From Dehalococcoidia bacterium (lineage in GTDB: Bacteria; Chloroflexota; Dehalococcoidia; Dehalococcoidales; RBG-16-60-22), in contig JAUWYU010000057.1 of NCBI GenBank assembly GCA_030615655.1, positions 1-8,526 of the forward strand: DNA of 8,526 bases. Direction: 5' to 3'. The notes under the pieces were generated by a model. It was not told where the DNA came from. It saw only the letters and a list, made by a program, of their open reading frames with translations, and ran no database searches. Positions 1-6,654 of this stretch are shown in pieces. The position numbers were made by a program, and so were the translations under genes. The number at the start of each line of letters is the position of its first letter. The stretch's first letter is position 1.

Positions 1-37
1 AAGAGACTGTAATCTGCATCTATAAATAACGAAATTA

Positions 38-50
38 AGAGGAGGAAAGG
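38..50 (+). promoter_or_regulatory. Ribosome binding site of the first gene
   Basis: A purine-rich run containing AGAGGAGG lies just ahead of the ATG at 53 and is a near-consensus Shine-Dalgarno sequence. It supports the ATG at 53 as the start of the amidohydrolase. Only 52 nt of upstream sequence are present and no convincing -35/-10 pair is seen, so the operon promoter or a further upstream gene probably lies outside the window. Confidence 0.8.
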
Positions 51-52
51 AT

Positions 53-1057
53 ATGAAGCAGCCAGATTCGCTGAAGATAGACGCCTATGCCCACATCGTC
101 CCACCAAAATACAGGGAAGCCCTCTATAAGGTGGCCCCGGAAATGCATGACCGCCAGATTCTTCCCAGTCCACCGCTATACGACCTGGAGCGCAGGTTCC
201 GGATAATGGATAAATACGAACCCCTCAGGCAGGTATTAACACTGGGGCGGATTCCCGTGGAACATGTTGCCGGGCCAGCCAAAGCAGCCGAGCTGGCGAG
301 GCTGGCCGACGATGAAATGGCCGAACTGGTCGCCAAGTACCCCGACAGGTTCGTGGGGGCTTTAGCCACTCTGGCGATGAACAACATCGACGCGGCGCTG
401 GAAGAGACAGACAGGGCGATAAAAGATTTGAAGTTTCAGGGCGTCTATCTACACACACCCATAGATGAGAAGCCGCTTGATGCACCGGAGTTCCTGCCGC
501 TTTACGAAAAGATGTCCCAGTATGACCTGCCGATAGTCATTCACCCGATGAGAAGGGTTGACCACCCGGACTTTTTGACCGAAAAAACATCCAAGTACAA
601 TATGTTCAGTCTTTTCGGCTGGCTGTATGATACCACAGCCGCTATGGCGCGTCTGGTATTCAGCGGGATTATGGAGAAATACCCCAACCTGAAGATTCTC
701 ACGCATCATTTAGGCGGCATGGTCCCGTTCTATGCGGAAAGGATAAGGCAGTTCACGCAGATTGGTAGAGATTGGGGAGGGGAGCTAAATTTAAAAAGAG
801 AGGCGATTGACTATTTCAGGATGTTTTATGCCGATACCGCCATTTACGGCAACCCTACGGCATTAATGTGCGGTCATACCTTCTTTGGAGCCGACCATAT
901 ATTATTTGGAATAGATTTTCCACTCGGTGACATCGAGCACGGCGACAGGAATTATAGACAGACAATAAGCGCGATAGAACAAATGGGTATCACCGAAGAT
1001 GACAAGAAGAAGATATACAAGGATAACGCCATAAAGCTAATGCGTTTGTCAATATAG
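53..1057 (+). CDS. Amidohydrolase family 2 (ACMSD-like) TIM-barrel protein
   Basis: This is a 334-residue metal-dependent hydrolase/decarboxylase of the amidohydrolase-2 family, which includes ACMSD, gamma-resorcylate decarboxylase and related hydrolases or hydratases. Visible hallmarks are the N-terminal strand IDAYAHIVPP (9-18), IVIHP with His164, THHLGGMVPF (217-226) with the His pair 218/219 as metal or catalytic ligands, and GIDFP (287-291) with the conserved Asp288. The length is normal for the family and no signal peptide is seen, so it is cytosolic. The family usually starts with HxH or ExH as metal ligands, but here the first position is Tyr12 and only His14 remains. This suggests an altered metal site or a divergent subfamily. 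It is the first gene of the catabolic operon, 40 nt ahead of a cupin. A decarboxylation, C-C or ring hydrolysis of an operon intermediate is an inference; the substrate is unknown. Confidence 0.9.
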   Translation: MKQPDSLKIDAYAHIVPPKYREALYKVAPEMHDRQILPSPPLYDLERRFRIMDKYEPLRQVLTLGRIPVEHVAGPAKAAELARLADDEMAELVAKYPDRFVGALATLAMNNIDAALEETDRAIKDLKFQGVYLHTPIDEKPLDAPEFLPLYEKMSQYDLPIVIHPMRRVDHPDFLTEKTSKYNMFSLFGWLYDTTAAMARLVFSGIMEKYPNLKILTHHLGGMVPFYAERIRQFTQIGRDWGGELNLKREAIDYFRMFYADTAIYGNPTALMCGHTFFGADHILFGIDFPLGDIEHGDRNYRQTISAIEQMGITEDDKKKIYKDNAIKLMRLSI

Positions 1058-1097
1058 TAATTCAAACGGCAATAATCAGAAAGAAGGAGGGCAGCCA

Positions 1098-1601
1098 ATG
1101 GTAGAATCGAAGTATGAGAAATATGTCGTAAGAAAACCGGCGATCGTCAAAGCGGACTATACTGACGAGGTGCCGGAAACCGATGAGATACCTTTAAGGA
1201 GTCCGGTAGATACAGGACCAATGGTGATATTTTCCAAGGACTTTGTCAAAGAAGCCAATTCAATCGTCGAGTACGGCATTGTATCGGGAGACATGACAAT
1301 CGGGGATGGCAGTTTCGTCAATCCGCACAAACACGACTACGAGGAGATATTTCTTTTCCTGGGAACAGACCCGAAAAATCCGAGAGACCTGGGAGCGGAA
1401 ATCGAGTTCTGGGTGGGTGAGGGAGAGAACCTGGAAAAGATTGTATTTAACACCTCATCGAGCATATACATACCGCCGGGAGTAGCGCATTTCCCACAAA
1501 CCTGGAGGAATGTTAAGAGACCCGTTATGACCCTGGTAATTATGCCTACTTCAGGTAAACGTATTCTGAAGCCCGTGTCTCCAGAGGGCAGGATGAAGTA
1601 G
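1098..1601 (+). CDS. Small single-domain cupin protein
   Basis: This 167-residue protein carries one cupin beta-barrel. Cupin motif 1 is visible as GDGSFVNPHKHDYEE (69-83), giving likely metal ligands His77, His79 and Glu83. Motif 2 is IPPGVAHFP (125-133), with His131 as the fourth ligand. An N-terminal extension of about 40 residues precedes the barrel. The start ATG follows AGAAGGAGG at 1082-1090 with 7 nt spacing. The metal site is complete, so an enzymatic role (isomerase, decarboxylase, dioxygenase or lyase) is possible, but small cupins are too varied to assign a reaction. Its stop codon runs into the ribosome binding site of the SDR 13 nt downstream, so the two are very likely cotranscribed. 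Its C-terminal half resembles the partial cupin read on the opposite strand at the right edge of the window. Confidence 0.88.
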   Translation: MVESKYEKYVVRKPAIVKADYTDEVPETDEIPLRSPVDTGPMVIFSKDFVKEANSIVEYGIVSGDMTIGDGSFVNPHKHDYEEIFLFLGTDPKNPRDLGAEIEFWVGEGENLEKIVFNTSSSIYIPPGVAHFPQTWRNVKRPVMTLVIMPTSGKRILKPVSPEGRMK

Positions 1602-1614
1602 GGAGGAGTTTGTT

Positions 1615-2397
1615 ATGCAGTTGGAAGGCAAGGTAGCGATTGTCACCGGCGGCGGTAAGGGGATTGGCAGAGCCATTTCTCTGGCTTTTGCGAGCGAAGG
1701 AGCTGACGTGGTGGTGGCAGCCAGAACCGAGTCGTCCCTAAAGGAGGTGGCTGCGGAAATAGAGGCAATCGGCAGGAAGAGCCTCGTTGTGGTCACCGAC
1801 CTCTCTAAGGCCGAGTCGCCACTGAACGTGGTCGATAGAACCCTGGAGAAGTTCGGTAAGGTCGATGTGCTGGTGAATAACTCAGGTATAGAAGGCCCTA
1901 TAGACAATGTCGCCGACATGGACCTTGAAGGATGGAACGAACTGCTGGCAGTAAACCTCACCGGAACCATGCTCTGCGCCAGGTATGTTCTTGAAAAAAG
2001 CATGATTCCTCGCCGCAGCGGTGTTATCATTAACCTGTCATCCGCGGCCGGAAGAAAAGGATTTCCCACAAGAAGCGCCTATAGTTCCTCCAAGTTTGCC
2101 ATCATTGGTTTAACCCAAAGCCTGGCCTCGGAGGTGGGCAAATACGGCATCCGGGTAAACAGTATCGCTCCCGGGGCGGTAGAGGGGGAACGTATTGAGC
2201 GGGTGTTCGGCATCATGAGCGAGAATCTGGGCATCAGTTACGAGGAAGTAGTAAAGAATTCTAACGCACGAGCGGCCCTCGGCAGGATGGTGAAGCCCGA
2301 GGAAGTAGCGGCATTAGCGGTGTTTCTGGCTTCGGAACAATCCAGCGGCATTACGGGGCAGACAATTAACTGCGATGCCGGAACCAACTTTAATTAA
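1615..2397 (+). CDS. Classical SDR-family oxidoreductase (FabG-like)
   Basis: This 260-residue Rossmann-fold short-chain dehydrogenase/reductase is of normal classical SDR length. It shows the cofactor motif TGGGKGIG (11-18), NNSG (88-91), the catalytic-tetrad Asn114, Ser143 in INLSSAAG, and YSSSK with Tyr156 and Lys160. The C-terminus has the usual GITGQTINCDAG (245-256). Arg37 follows the second beta strand where NAD-specific members usually carry an acidic residue, so NADP(H) is the more likely cofactor. The ribosome binding site GGGAGGAG (1601-1608) begins in the cupin stop codon. In this operon it plausibly interconverts a hydroxyacyl and a ketoacyl (or ring alcohol and ketone) intermediate before thiolase action; that role is inferred. 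FabG-type annotation alone would not imply fatty-acid synthesis here. Confidence 0.93.
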   Translation: MQLEGKVAIVTGGGKGIGRAISLAFASEGADVVVAARTESSLKEVAAEIEAIGRKSLVVVTDLSKAESPLNVVDRTLEKFGKVDVLVNNSGIEGPIDNVADMDLEGWNELLAVNLTGTMLCARYVLEKSMIPRRSGVIINLSSAAGRKGFPTRSAYSSSKFAIIGLTQSLASEVGKYGIRVNSIAPGAVEGERIERVFGIMSENLGISYEEVVKNSNARAALGRMVKPEEVAALAVFLASEQSSGITGQTINCDAGTNFN

Positions 2398-2399
2398 GC

Positions 2400-2407
2400 G
2401 AGGTGAT
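2400..2407 (+). promoter_or_regulatory. Ribosome binding site that sets the NYN gene start
   Basis: GAGGTGAT matches eight consecutive bases of the extended anti-16S consensus AGGAGGTGAT, and the GAGG core ends 7 nt before the ATG at 2411. An in-frame ATG at 2375 lies inside the SDR gene and has no such site, so 2411 is preferred. Confidence 0.75.
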
Positions 2408-2410
2408 ATC

Positions 2411-3130
2411 ATGGGAATAGAAAAGGCGACAACCGAAAGCCAGATTGCTGTTTTGATTGACTTCGAAAATGTTGGTCTGAATACAATACAGAGGCTTTTC
2501 GATGCTCTATCAAATATCGGACGAATAATCATAAAAAGAGCCTACGCCGATTGGTCAAGCTCGAAGGCTCCACGAGAGCAATTATTTGAACTTGGTATTG
2601 AACCAGTTCTCATATATCGATCTACTAAGAGTGGTAAAAACTCAAGTGATATACGTATGACAATTGATGCGACCGAATTATTGTTTCAATCAACAGTTGA
2701 TACTTTTGTAATTGTTTCATCGGATACAGATTTCGTTCCCCTAATCAATAAACTAAGGTCAGCTGGTAAGGTAGTAATTGGAGCAGGGAGAAAAGAGACT
2801 AAGTCCAGTAATTTGGTAAGAGCCTGTGACCGCTATTTCTTCTTAGATCAAGCTGATTTCGATGTACCATCACAAATACCGGAAGTATCTCCTGTAGATG
2901 AGTTAATATTACGTGGTTTCCGAGCATCAGAAGACGAAAACGGAAGAGTATTGGGGAGTAAACTACATTCGACAATACAAAGATTAGATCCAAGTTTTGA
3001 TTATCGCTCTTACGGTCATTCAACGTTTGTAAAGCTCCTGATGGCATCTTCCGTGGTAAAGGTAACACGACCTCGGAAAGTAGGAGATGTTATTATTGAG
3101 GTCAATGAATCTTTAGAATCGCAAAACTGA
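2411..3130 (+). CDS. NYN-domain RNase-like protein with C-terminal LOTUS/OST-HTH domain
   Basis: This 239-residue protein has a PIN-like NYN (LabA/DUF88) nuclease domain at about residues 11-145. Its acidic positions are visible: Asp17 in AVLIDFENVG, Asp80 and Asp86 in SSDIRMTIDA, and Asp105/Asp107 in VSSDTDF. Residues about 163-222 look like a LOTUS/OST-HTH winged helix that binds RNA (VLGSKLHSTIQRLDPSF, then YGHSTFVKLL). Together these predict a cytosolic metal-dependent RNA-processing or RNA-degrading protein, as known for the family. The start at 2411 is chosen for its strong ribosome binding site; the longer form from 2375 would add 12 residues and overlap the SDR by 23 nt. The gene is clearly more AT-rich than its neighbours and functionally unrelated to catabolism, which suggests a later insertion. 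The target RNA is unknown, and toxin, regulatory or phage-defence roles are all possible. Confidence 0.88.
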   Translation: MGIEKATTESQIAVLIDFENVGLNTIQRLFDALSNIGRIIIKRAYADWSSSKAPREQLFELGIEPVLIYRSTKSGKNSSDIRMTIDATELLFQSTVDTFVIVSSDTDFVPLINKLRSAGKVVIGAGRKETKSSNLVRACDRYFFLDQADFDVPSQIPEVSPVDELILRGFRASEDENGRVLGSKLHSTIQRLDPSFDYRSYGHSTFVKLLMASSVVKVTRPRKVGDVIIEVNESLESQN

Positions 3131-3229
3131 TAAAAAGAGGCATATCAACGATTCAAAATATCTCAAATACCATCTCTTATAGCCGATAGAAATAATCACA
3201 TTTTGGTTTTGAGAAAGGATAGTTTGATT
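3131..3229 (+). other. AT-rich intergenic gap after the NYN gene
   Basis: These 99 nt are the longest gap inside the gene run and share the low GC of the NYN gene. I see no stable hairpin with a T-tract and no convincing sigma-70 promoter. It may be the right flank of the inserted low-GC segment, and a weak internal promoter cannot be excluded. Confidence 0.4.
3214..3219 (+). promoter_or_regulatory. Ribosome binding site supporting ATG 3230 of the HMGCS/DUF35 gene
   Basis: AAAGGA lies 10 nt ahead of the ATG at 3230. The alternative in-frame TTG at 3203 has no purine-rich site before it and would add nine residues that do not belong to the family N-terminus, so 3230 is preferred. Confidence 0.6.
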
Positions 3230-4654
3230 ATGGCAGGCATTGTGTCGTACGGGGCGTACGTACCTTTACGCAGGCTGGGCCCAGGCACCGAGGGATGGAA
3301 TCTTCCCGGTGAGAAAGCGGTGGCGAACTGGGACGAAGATAGCCTGACTATGGCAGTAGCGGCCGCAACCGACTGCTTAGGAGATATCGACCGCAGGACA
3401 GTTGACGGTCTGTATTTTGCGTCAACGACAACGCCCTATGGGGAGAAGCTAGCCGCAACGACGGCGGCATGGGCGGCGGACCTCCGCACCGATATTCTTA
3501 CCGCAGATTTGACGGATTCATTGAGGTCAGGAACCGGGGCTCTCAGGATGGCAACAGACACAATCAAAGCGGGCACCGCCAAACGACTGCTGGTGACGGC
3601 CTCCGACCTCCGGATGGGCGCACCGCGGGGAGGCATGGACAACAATCTGGGAGACGGTGCCGCCGCCCTGCTCATAGGAAATACGGATGTAATTGCCACA
3701 ATCGAAGGAAGTTACTCCATCTCCAATGAGCTGCTAGATGTGTGGCGGGCTAACGGGGGGAAATATGTCCGTTCCTGGGAAGACCGGTTCGTCTATGAAG
3801 AGGGATACCTCAAAATACTTCCCAAAGCTGTTGGCAGCTTTCTGGAGAAGTGCGGCATTACTACAGAAGACATAAACAAGGCTGTTTTCTACGCACCCGA
3901 CCTTCGAAGACACCGCCAGGTGGGAAGTCAACTGGGATTCCAGCCAGAGCAGATTCAGGAGCCTTTTTTCGACAAGATGGGAAACACCGGAACCGCATTC
4001 AGTTTAATGATGCTGGTAGCCGCCCTGGAAGATACCGCTCCAGGGGAAAAGATACTCCTTGCCAGCTACGGCGACGGGGCCGATGTTTTCCTTCTGGAGG
4101 TAACCGATAAAATAGCCGGTATCAGAGGCAGGCGGGGAATGAAACGTAACCTGTCCTCTAAAATGATAATGCGCAGCTATGATGAATACCTCGCCTTCCG
4201 CGAGTTCGCGGCGTCCGACCCGGAGAAGCCCGGGGGAGCGTCGGCATCGGTCATCCACCGGGAGCGCGATGCCATTTACGCGCTGCGCGGCGTGAAATGC
4301 CGTGTCTGCGGGACCCTTCAATACCCGCCGCAGAGAGTGTGTACCAACTGCCAGGCCAAGGATGACTTCGAGCCTGTCCGGTTCTCCGACAAAAAGGGAA
4401 AGGTATTTACCTTTACGCTGAAATACGGCGGTGATATTCCGGCCTTTGCGCGACCGATGGTGGACACGATGGTTGATTTTGAGGGCGGAGGCAGAGCCAT
4501 TTTTGGCATGACCGACATGGAAGCCGAGGAGGTAAAGGTAGGTATGGACGTCGAGATGAGCTTCAGAACGCTCGGCGCCGGCGGGGGTATCCACAATTAC
4601 TCCTGGAGATGTATGCCGCCCAGGGATAGCTGGCTGGAGAAGGAGACAGGATAG
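3230..4654 (+). CDS. HMG-CoA-synthase-fold protein fused to a DUF35 (Zn-ribbon/OB-fold) domain
   Basis: This 474-residue two-domain protein has residues 1 to about 300 matching the HMGCS/KAS III thiolase-like fold: AGIVSYGAYVP at the N-terminus, SLRSGTGAL (97-105) at the nucleophile loop, GDGAAALLIG (141-150), and KMGNTGTAFSL (249-259). Residues about 345-460 form a DUF35 domain, with a rubredoxin-like zinc ribbon of Cys357/Cys360 and Cys371/Cys374 followed by an OB-fold. In archaea a separate DUF35 protein bridges thiolase and HMG-CoA synthase and shares a CoA site; here that bridge is fused and the thiolase gene follows with no spacer. By motif alignment, the catalytic Glu, Cys and His of HMG-CoA synthases are Thr66, Leu98 and Tyr221. 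Normal HMG-CoA synthesis is therefore unlikely. A structural or CoA-binding partner of the thiolase, or a different C-C chemistry, is more plausible. Confidence 0.87.
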   Translation: MAGIVSYGAYVPLRRLGPGTEGWNLPGEKAVANWDEDSLTMAVAAATDCLGDIDRRTVDGLYFASTTTPYGEKLAATTAAWAADLRTDILTADLTDSLRSGTGALRMATDTIKAGTAKRLLVTASDLRMGAPRGGMDNNLGDGAAALLIGNTDVIATIEGSYSISNELLDVWRANGGKYVRSWEDRFVYEEGYLKILPKAVGSFLEKCGITTEDINKAVFYAPDLRRHRQVGSQLGFQPEQIQEPFFDKMGNTGTAFSLMMLVAALEDTAPGEKILLASYGDGADVFLLEVTDKIAGIRGRRGMKRNLSSKMIMRSYDEYLAFREFAASDPEKPGGASASVIHRERDAIYALRGVKCRVCGTLQYPPQRVCTNCQAKDDFEPVRFSDKKGKVFTFTLKYGGDIPAFARPMVDTMVDFEGGGRAIFGMTDMEAEEVKVGMDVEMSFRTLGAGGGIHNYSWRCMPPRDSWLEKETG

Positions 4655-5833
4655 ATGGAGAGCATTAAGGACAAAGTTGCCATAGTCGGCATGGGATGTA
4701 CCAAATTTGGCGAGAACTGGGAGAAAAGCGCTGAAGACATGCTGGTGGATGCCACATATGAAGCCTTTGAGGATGCCGGGATAGAGTCGAAAGACATTCA
4801 GGCAGCCTGGTTCGGCACTACCCGTATCGGAACCGCAGAACCCCTGGCTACTGCCCTCAAGCTCGACTATATTCCAATCACCAGAGTAGAAAACCTGTGT
4901 GCTACTGCCACCGAAGCCGTGAGAAATGCCTGTTTCGGTATTGCATCCGGCGCTTACGATACAGTCCTGGCTATCGGAGTCGAAAAATTGAAAGACCAGG
5001 GCATGGGCGGTCTGGGAACGGTAACCGGCGCGGGGGGAAACGGCACACTAGAGTGGGGGATGTCGGCGACCATGTTTTTCGCCAGGATGGCCAACAGATA
5101 TATGAACCACTACGGTCTGAGCTACGAGGAATTCAAGCGGATTCTGGCAAAAATCTCGGTAAAGAACCATCACAACGGCTCGCTGAACCCGAAGGCTCAT
5201 TTCCAGAGGGACATAACGGAGGAGCAAGCGATAAATGCCCCCATAATATGCTGGCCACTGGGACTCTATGATGCCTGCGGTGTGAGTGACGGTTCAGCCG
5301 CAGCGATTCTGACCCGGGCCGACCTGGCCAAGAATTTCCGGGATGATTATGTACTGGTCAAAGGACTGGGACTGGCGGTTGGCGCCCGACAGGGATATCT
5401 ACAGCCAGGCTACGACATGGTACATATGGAGGAAACAGTACGCGCCGGCAAGCAGGCGTATGACATGGCGGGAATAAAGGAACCTTTCAAGGAGATAGAC
5501 CTTGCCGAGGTGCATGATTGCTTCAGTATTACCGAGCTGGTAATAATGGAGGACCTGGGATTCTGCCCGCGAGGGAAGGCCCCGGAATATGTTAAGGCCG
5601 GTACTTTTCAACTGGACGGAGAGTTAGCCGTTAATCCCGACGGAGGACTGAAGAGTTTCGGGCACCCCATAGGCGCCAGCGGGCTACGGATGATATACGA
5701 GATATACAAGCAGATGCAGGGTAAGGCCGGCCCGCGCCAGCGGAAGAATCCTACCCTCGGACTGACCCATAACTTCGGGCTGAATCCGGGGAGCGGCGTC
5801 GGCAGCATTACCATTTTAGGGCAGAGGGACTGA
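4655..5833 (+). CDS. SCP2-type thiolase / acetyl-CoA acetyltransferase-like protein
   Basis: This 392-residue thiolase-superfamily enzyme of the SCP2/archaeal type appears catalytically complete. It has the nucleophile Cys82 in ENLCATATEA, His287 in EVHDCFSITE, and His337 in SFGHPIGASG. The second cysteine (CxG) of classical biosynthetic thiolases is absent from the C-terminal NPGSGVGS segment, as is usual for this subgroup, and Cys289 of HDCF may take part instead. It would cleave a 3-ketoacyl-CoA with CoA, or run the reverse condensation, in the cytosol. The ATG directly abuts the TAG of the HMGCS/DUF35 gene, and its ribosome binding site (GGAGAAGGAG, 4637-4646) lies inside that gene, indicating translational coupling and a probable stoichiometric complex. 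Related thiolase-DUF35 pairs act in benzylsuccinate beta-oxidation (BbsAB) and, as aldolases, in steroid side-chain loss (Ltp2-ChsH2). Retention of Cys82 favours true thiolase activity. Confidence 0.92.
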   Translation: MESIKDKVAIVGMGCTKFGENWEKSAEDMLVDATYEAFEDAGIESKDIQAAWFGTTRIGTAEPLATALKLDYIPITRVENLCATATEAVRNACFGIASGAYDTVLAIGVEKLKDQGMGGLGTVTGAGGNGTLEWGMSATMFFARMANRYMNHYGLSYEEFKRILAKISVKNHHNGSLNPKAHFQRDITEEQAINAPIICWPLGLYDACGVSDGSAAAILTRADLAKNFRDDYVLVKGLGLAVGARQGYLQPGYDMVHMEETVRAGKQAYDMAGIKEPFKEIDLAEVHDCFSITELVIMEDLGFCPRGKAPEYVKAGTFQLDGELAVNPDGGLKSFGHPIGASGLRMIYEIYKQMQGKAGPRQRKNPTLGLTHNFGLNPGSGVGSITILGQRD

Positions 5834-5912
5834 CACTCTTTTAACCAGCTTACAGAGTAAGATTGGCTTCAACACGCCGGATTCTGCATGAAACAGGAAT
5901 AAGGAGGGCGCG
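5834..5912 (+). other. 79-nt intergenic spacer before the CoA-transferase genes
   Basis: No gene, hairpin terminator or clear promoter is recognised in this spacer. An ATG at 5888 opens only a four-codon reading frame. It separates the thiolase module from the CoA-transferase module. Confidence 0.4.
5901..5907 (+). promoter_or_regulatory. Ribosome binding site for the GTG start of the CoA-transferase alpha gene
   Basis: AAGGAGG ends 5 nt before the GTG at 5913. No ATG is suitably placed, so the GTG is taken as the initiation codon. Confidence 0.75.
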
Positions 5913-6653
5913 GTGAGCATAAACAAGGTAGTCAAGAGTTTTGACGAGGCGGTTGCCGATATCTTCGATGGCGCGATTATCCTTATGGGCGGTTTCGGAC
6001 CGGCCAACGGCACTCCCAGCAACCTTCTCCGGGCACTGGTTAAACAGGGTGCCCGAAACCTGACTCTCGTGGCTAACACACCGGGGTATGGCCGGCCAGC
6101 ACCAGGAACCAGGGCTTTCAGAAAAACCCCTCCTGATTACGATGATGGAGGGCTCCTGATACAAACCGGGCAGGTGAGCAAAGCTATCTGCGCTTTCCCT
6201 GGAATGTCCAGGCCCGGAATGACGGCCCCTCTGCATGAGAAATTAGACGCGGGTGAGCTAGAAGTCGAAATGATTCCGCAGGGCACACTAGCTGAAAGAA
6301 TCAGAGCGGCGAAGGCCGGGGTCGCTGCTTTTTTTATACCTACCGGTGCCGGTACCATTTTTGAAGAGGGTAAAGAGACACGAGTGATTGACGGCAGAAA
6401 CAATGTACTTGAATACCCTCTTAAAGCCGATTTCGCCCTGATACGCGCCTACAAAGCCGACAGGTATGGCAATTTAGTGTACCAGGGGACGTCCAGGAAC
6501 TTTAATCCGGTAATGGCCGGCGCCGCTAAAGTTACGATAGCCGAGGTAGACGAGCTGGTGCCGCTCGGCGAGCTGGACCCGGAGGTAATTGTCACCCCGG
6601 GTATTTATGTCGACCGGGTAGCGGTCAGACAGAATAGCGTGAAAGGAGCCTGA
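5913..6653 (+). CDS. Family I CoA-transferase, alpha subunit
   Basis: This 246-residue protein matches the alpha (A) subunit of 3-oxoacid/3-oxoadipate-type CoA-transferases. It has MGGFGPANGTPSNLLRAL (25-42, the CoA-binding glycine loop), FIPTGAGT (141-148), the ADFALIRAYKADRYGNLVY stretch (172-190), and the highly conserved RNFNPVMAGAAK (195-206) leading to TPGIYVDRV. Family members are usually about 220 residues; the extra length here lies mainly around residues 57-80 (PGYGRP to DYDDGG). It has a GTG start. The beta-subunit gene follows after one base, so the two form a heteromeric enzyme. The reaction is transfer of CoA from a donor acyl-CoA to a free carboxylate through an enzyme-bound glutamyl-CoA. 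In this operon it would activate the pathway acid or recover CoA; acceptor and donor cannot be read from sequence. Confidence 0.92.
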   Translation: MSINKVVKSFDEAVADIFDGAIILMGGFGPANGTPSNLLRALVKQGARNLTLVANTPGYGRPAPGTRAFRKTPPDYDDGGLLIQTGQVSKAICAFPGMSRPGMTAPLHEKLDAGELEVEMIPQGTLAERIRAAKAGVAAFFIPTGAGTIFEEGKETRVIDGRNNVLEYPLKADFALIRAYKADRYGNLVYQGTSRNFNPVMAGAAKVTIAEVDELVPLGELDPEVIVTPGIYVDRVAVRQNSVKGA

Positions 6654-6654
6654 G

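Noticed and set aside
1551..2069. 172-residue minus-strand open frame opposite the SDR
   Set aside because: Low-complexity Ser/Thr-rich translation with no domain; the SDR frame on the plus strand is unambiguous.
2375..2410. ATG at 2375 as start of the NYN gene
   Set aside because: It lies within the end of the SDR gene without a good ribosome binding site, whereas ATG 2411 follows GAGGTGAT at proper spacing.
3152..3185. Possible internal promoter (TTCAAA ... TATAGC)
   Set aside because: Matches to -35 and -10 consensus are weak and the spacing is about 20 nt, which is expected by chance in AT-rich sequence.
3203..3229. TTG at 3203 as start of the HMGCS/DUF35 gene
   Set aside because: No ribosome binding site precedes it, and the nine added residues do not fit the family N-terminus; ATG 3230 has AAAGGA 10 nt upstream.
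4004..4594. 196-residue minus-strand open frame opposite the HMGCS/DUF35 gene
   Set aside because: It has no recognisable domain, and the plus-strand frame over the same region carries clear conserved motifs, so this is a GC-driven shadow.
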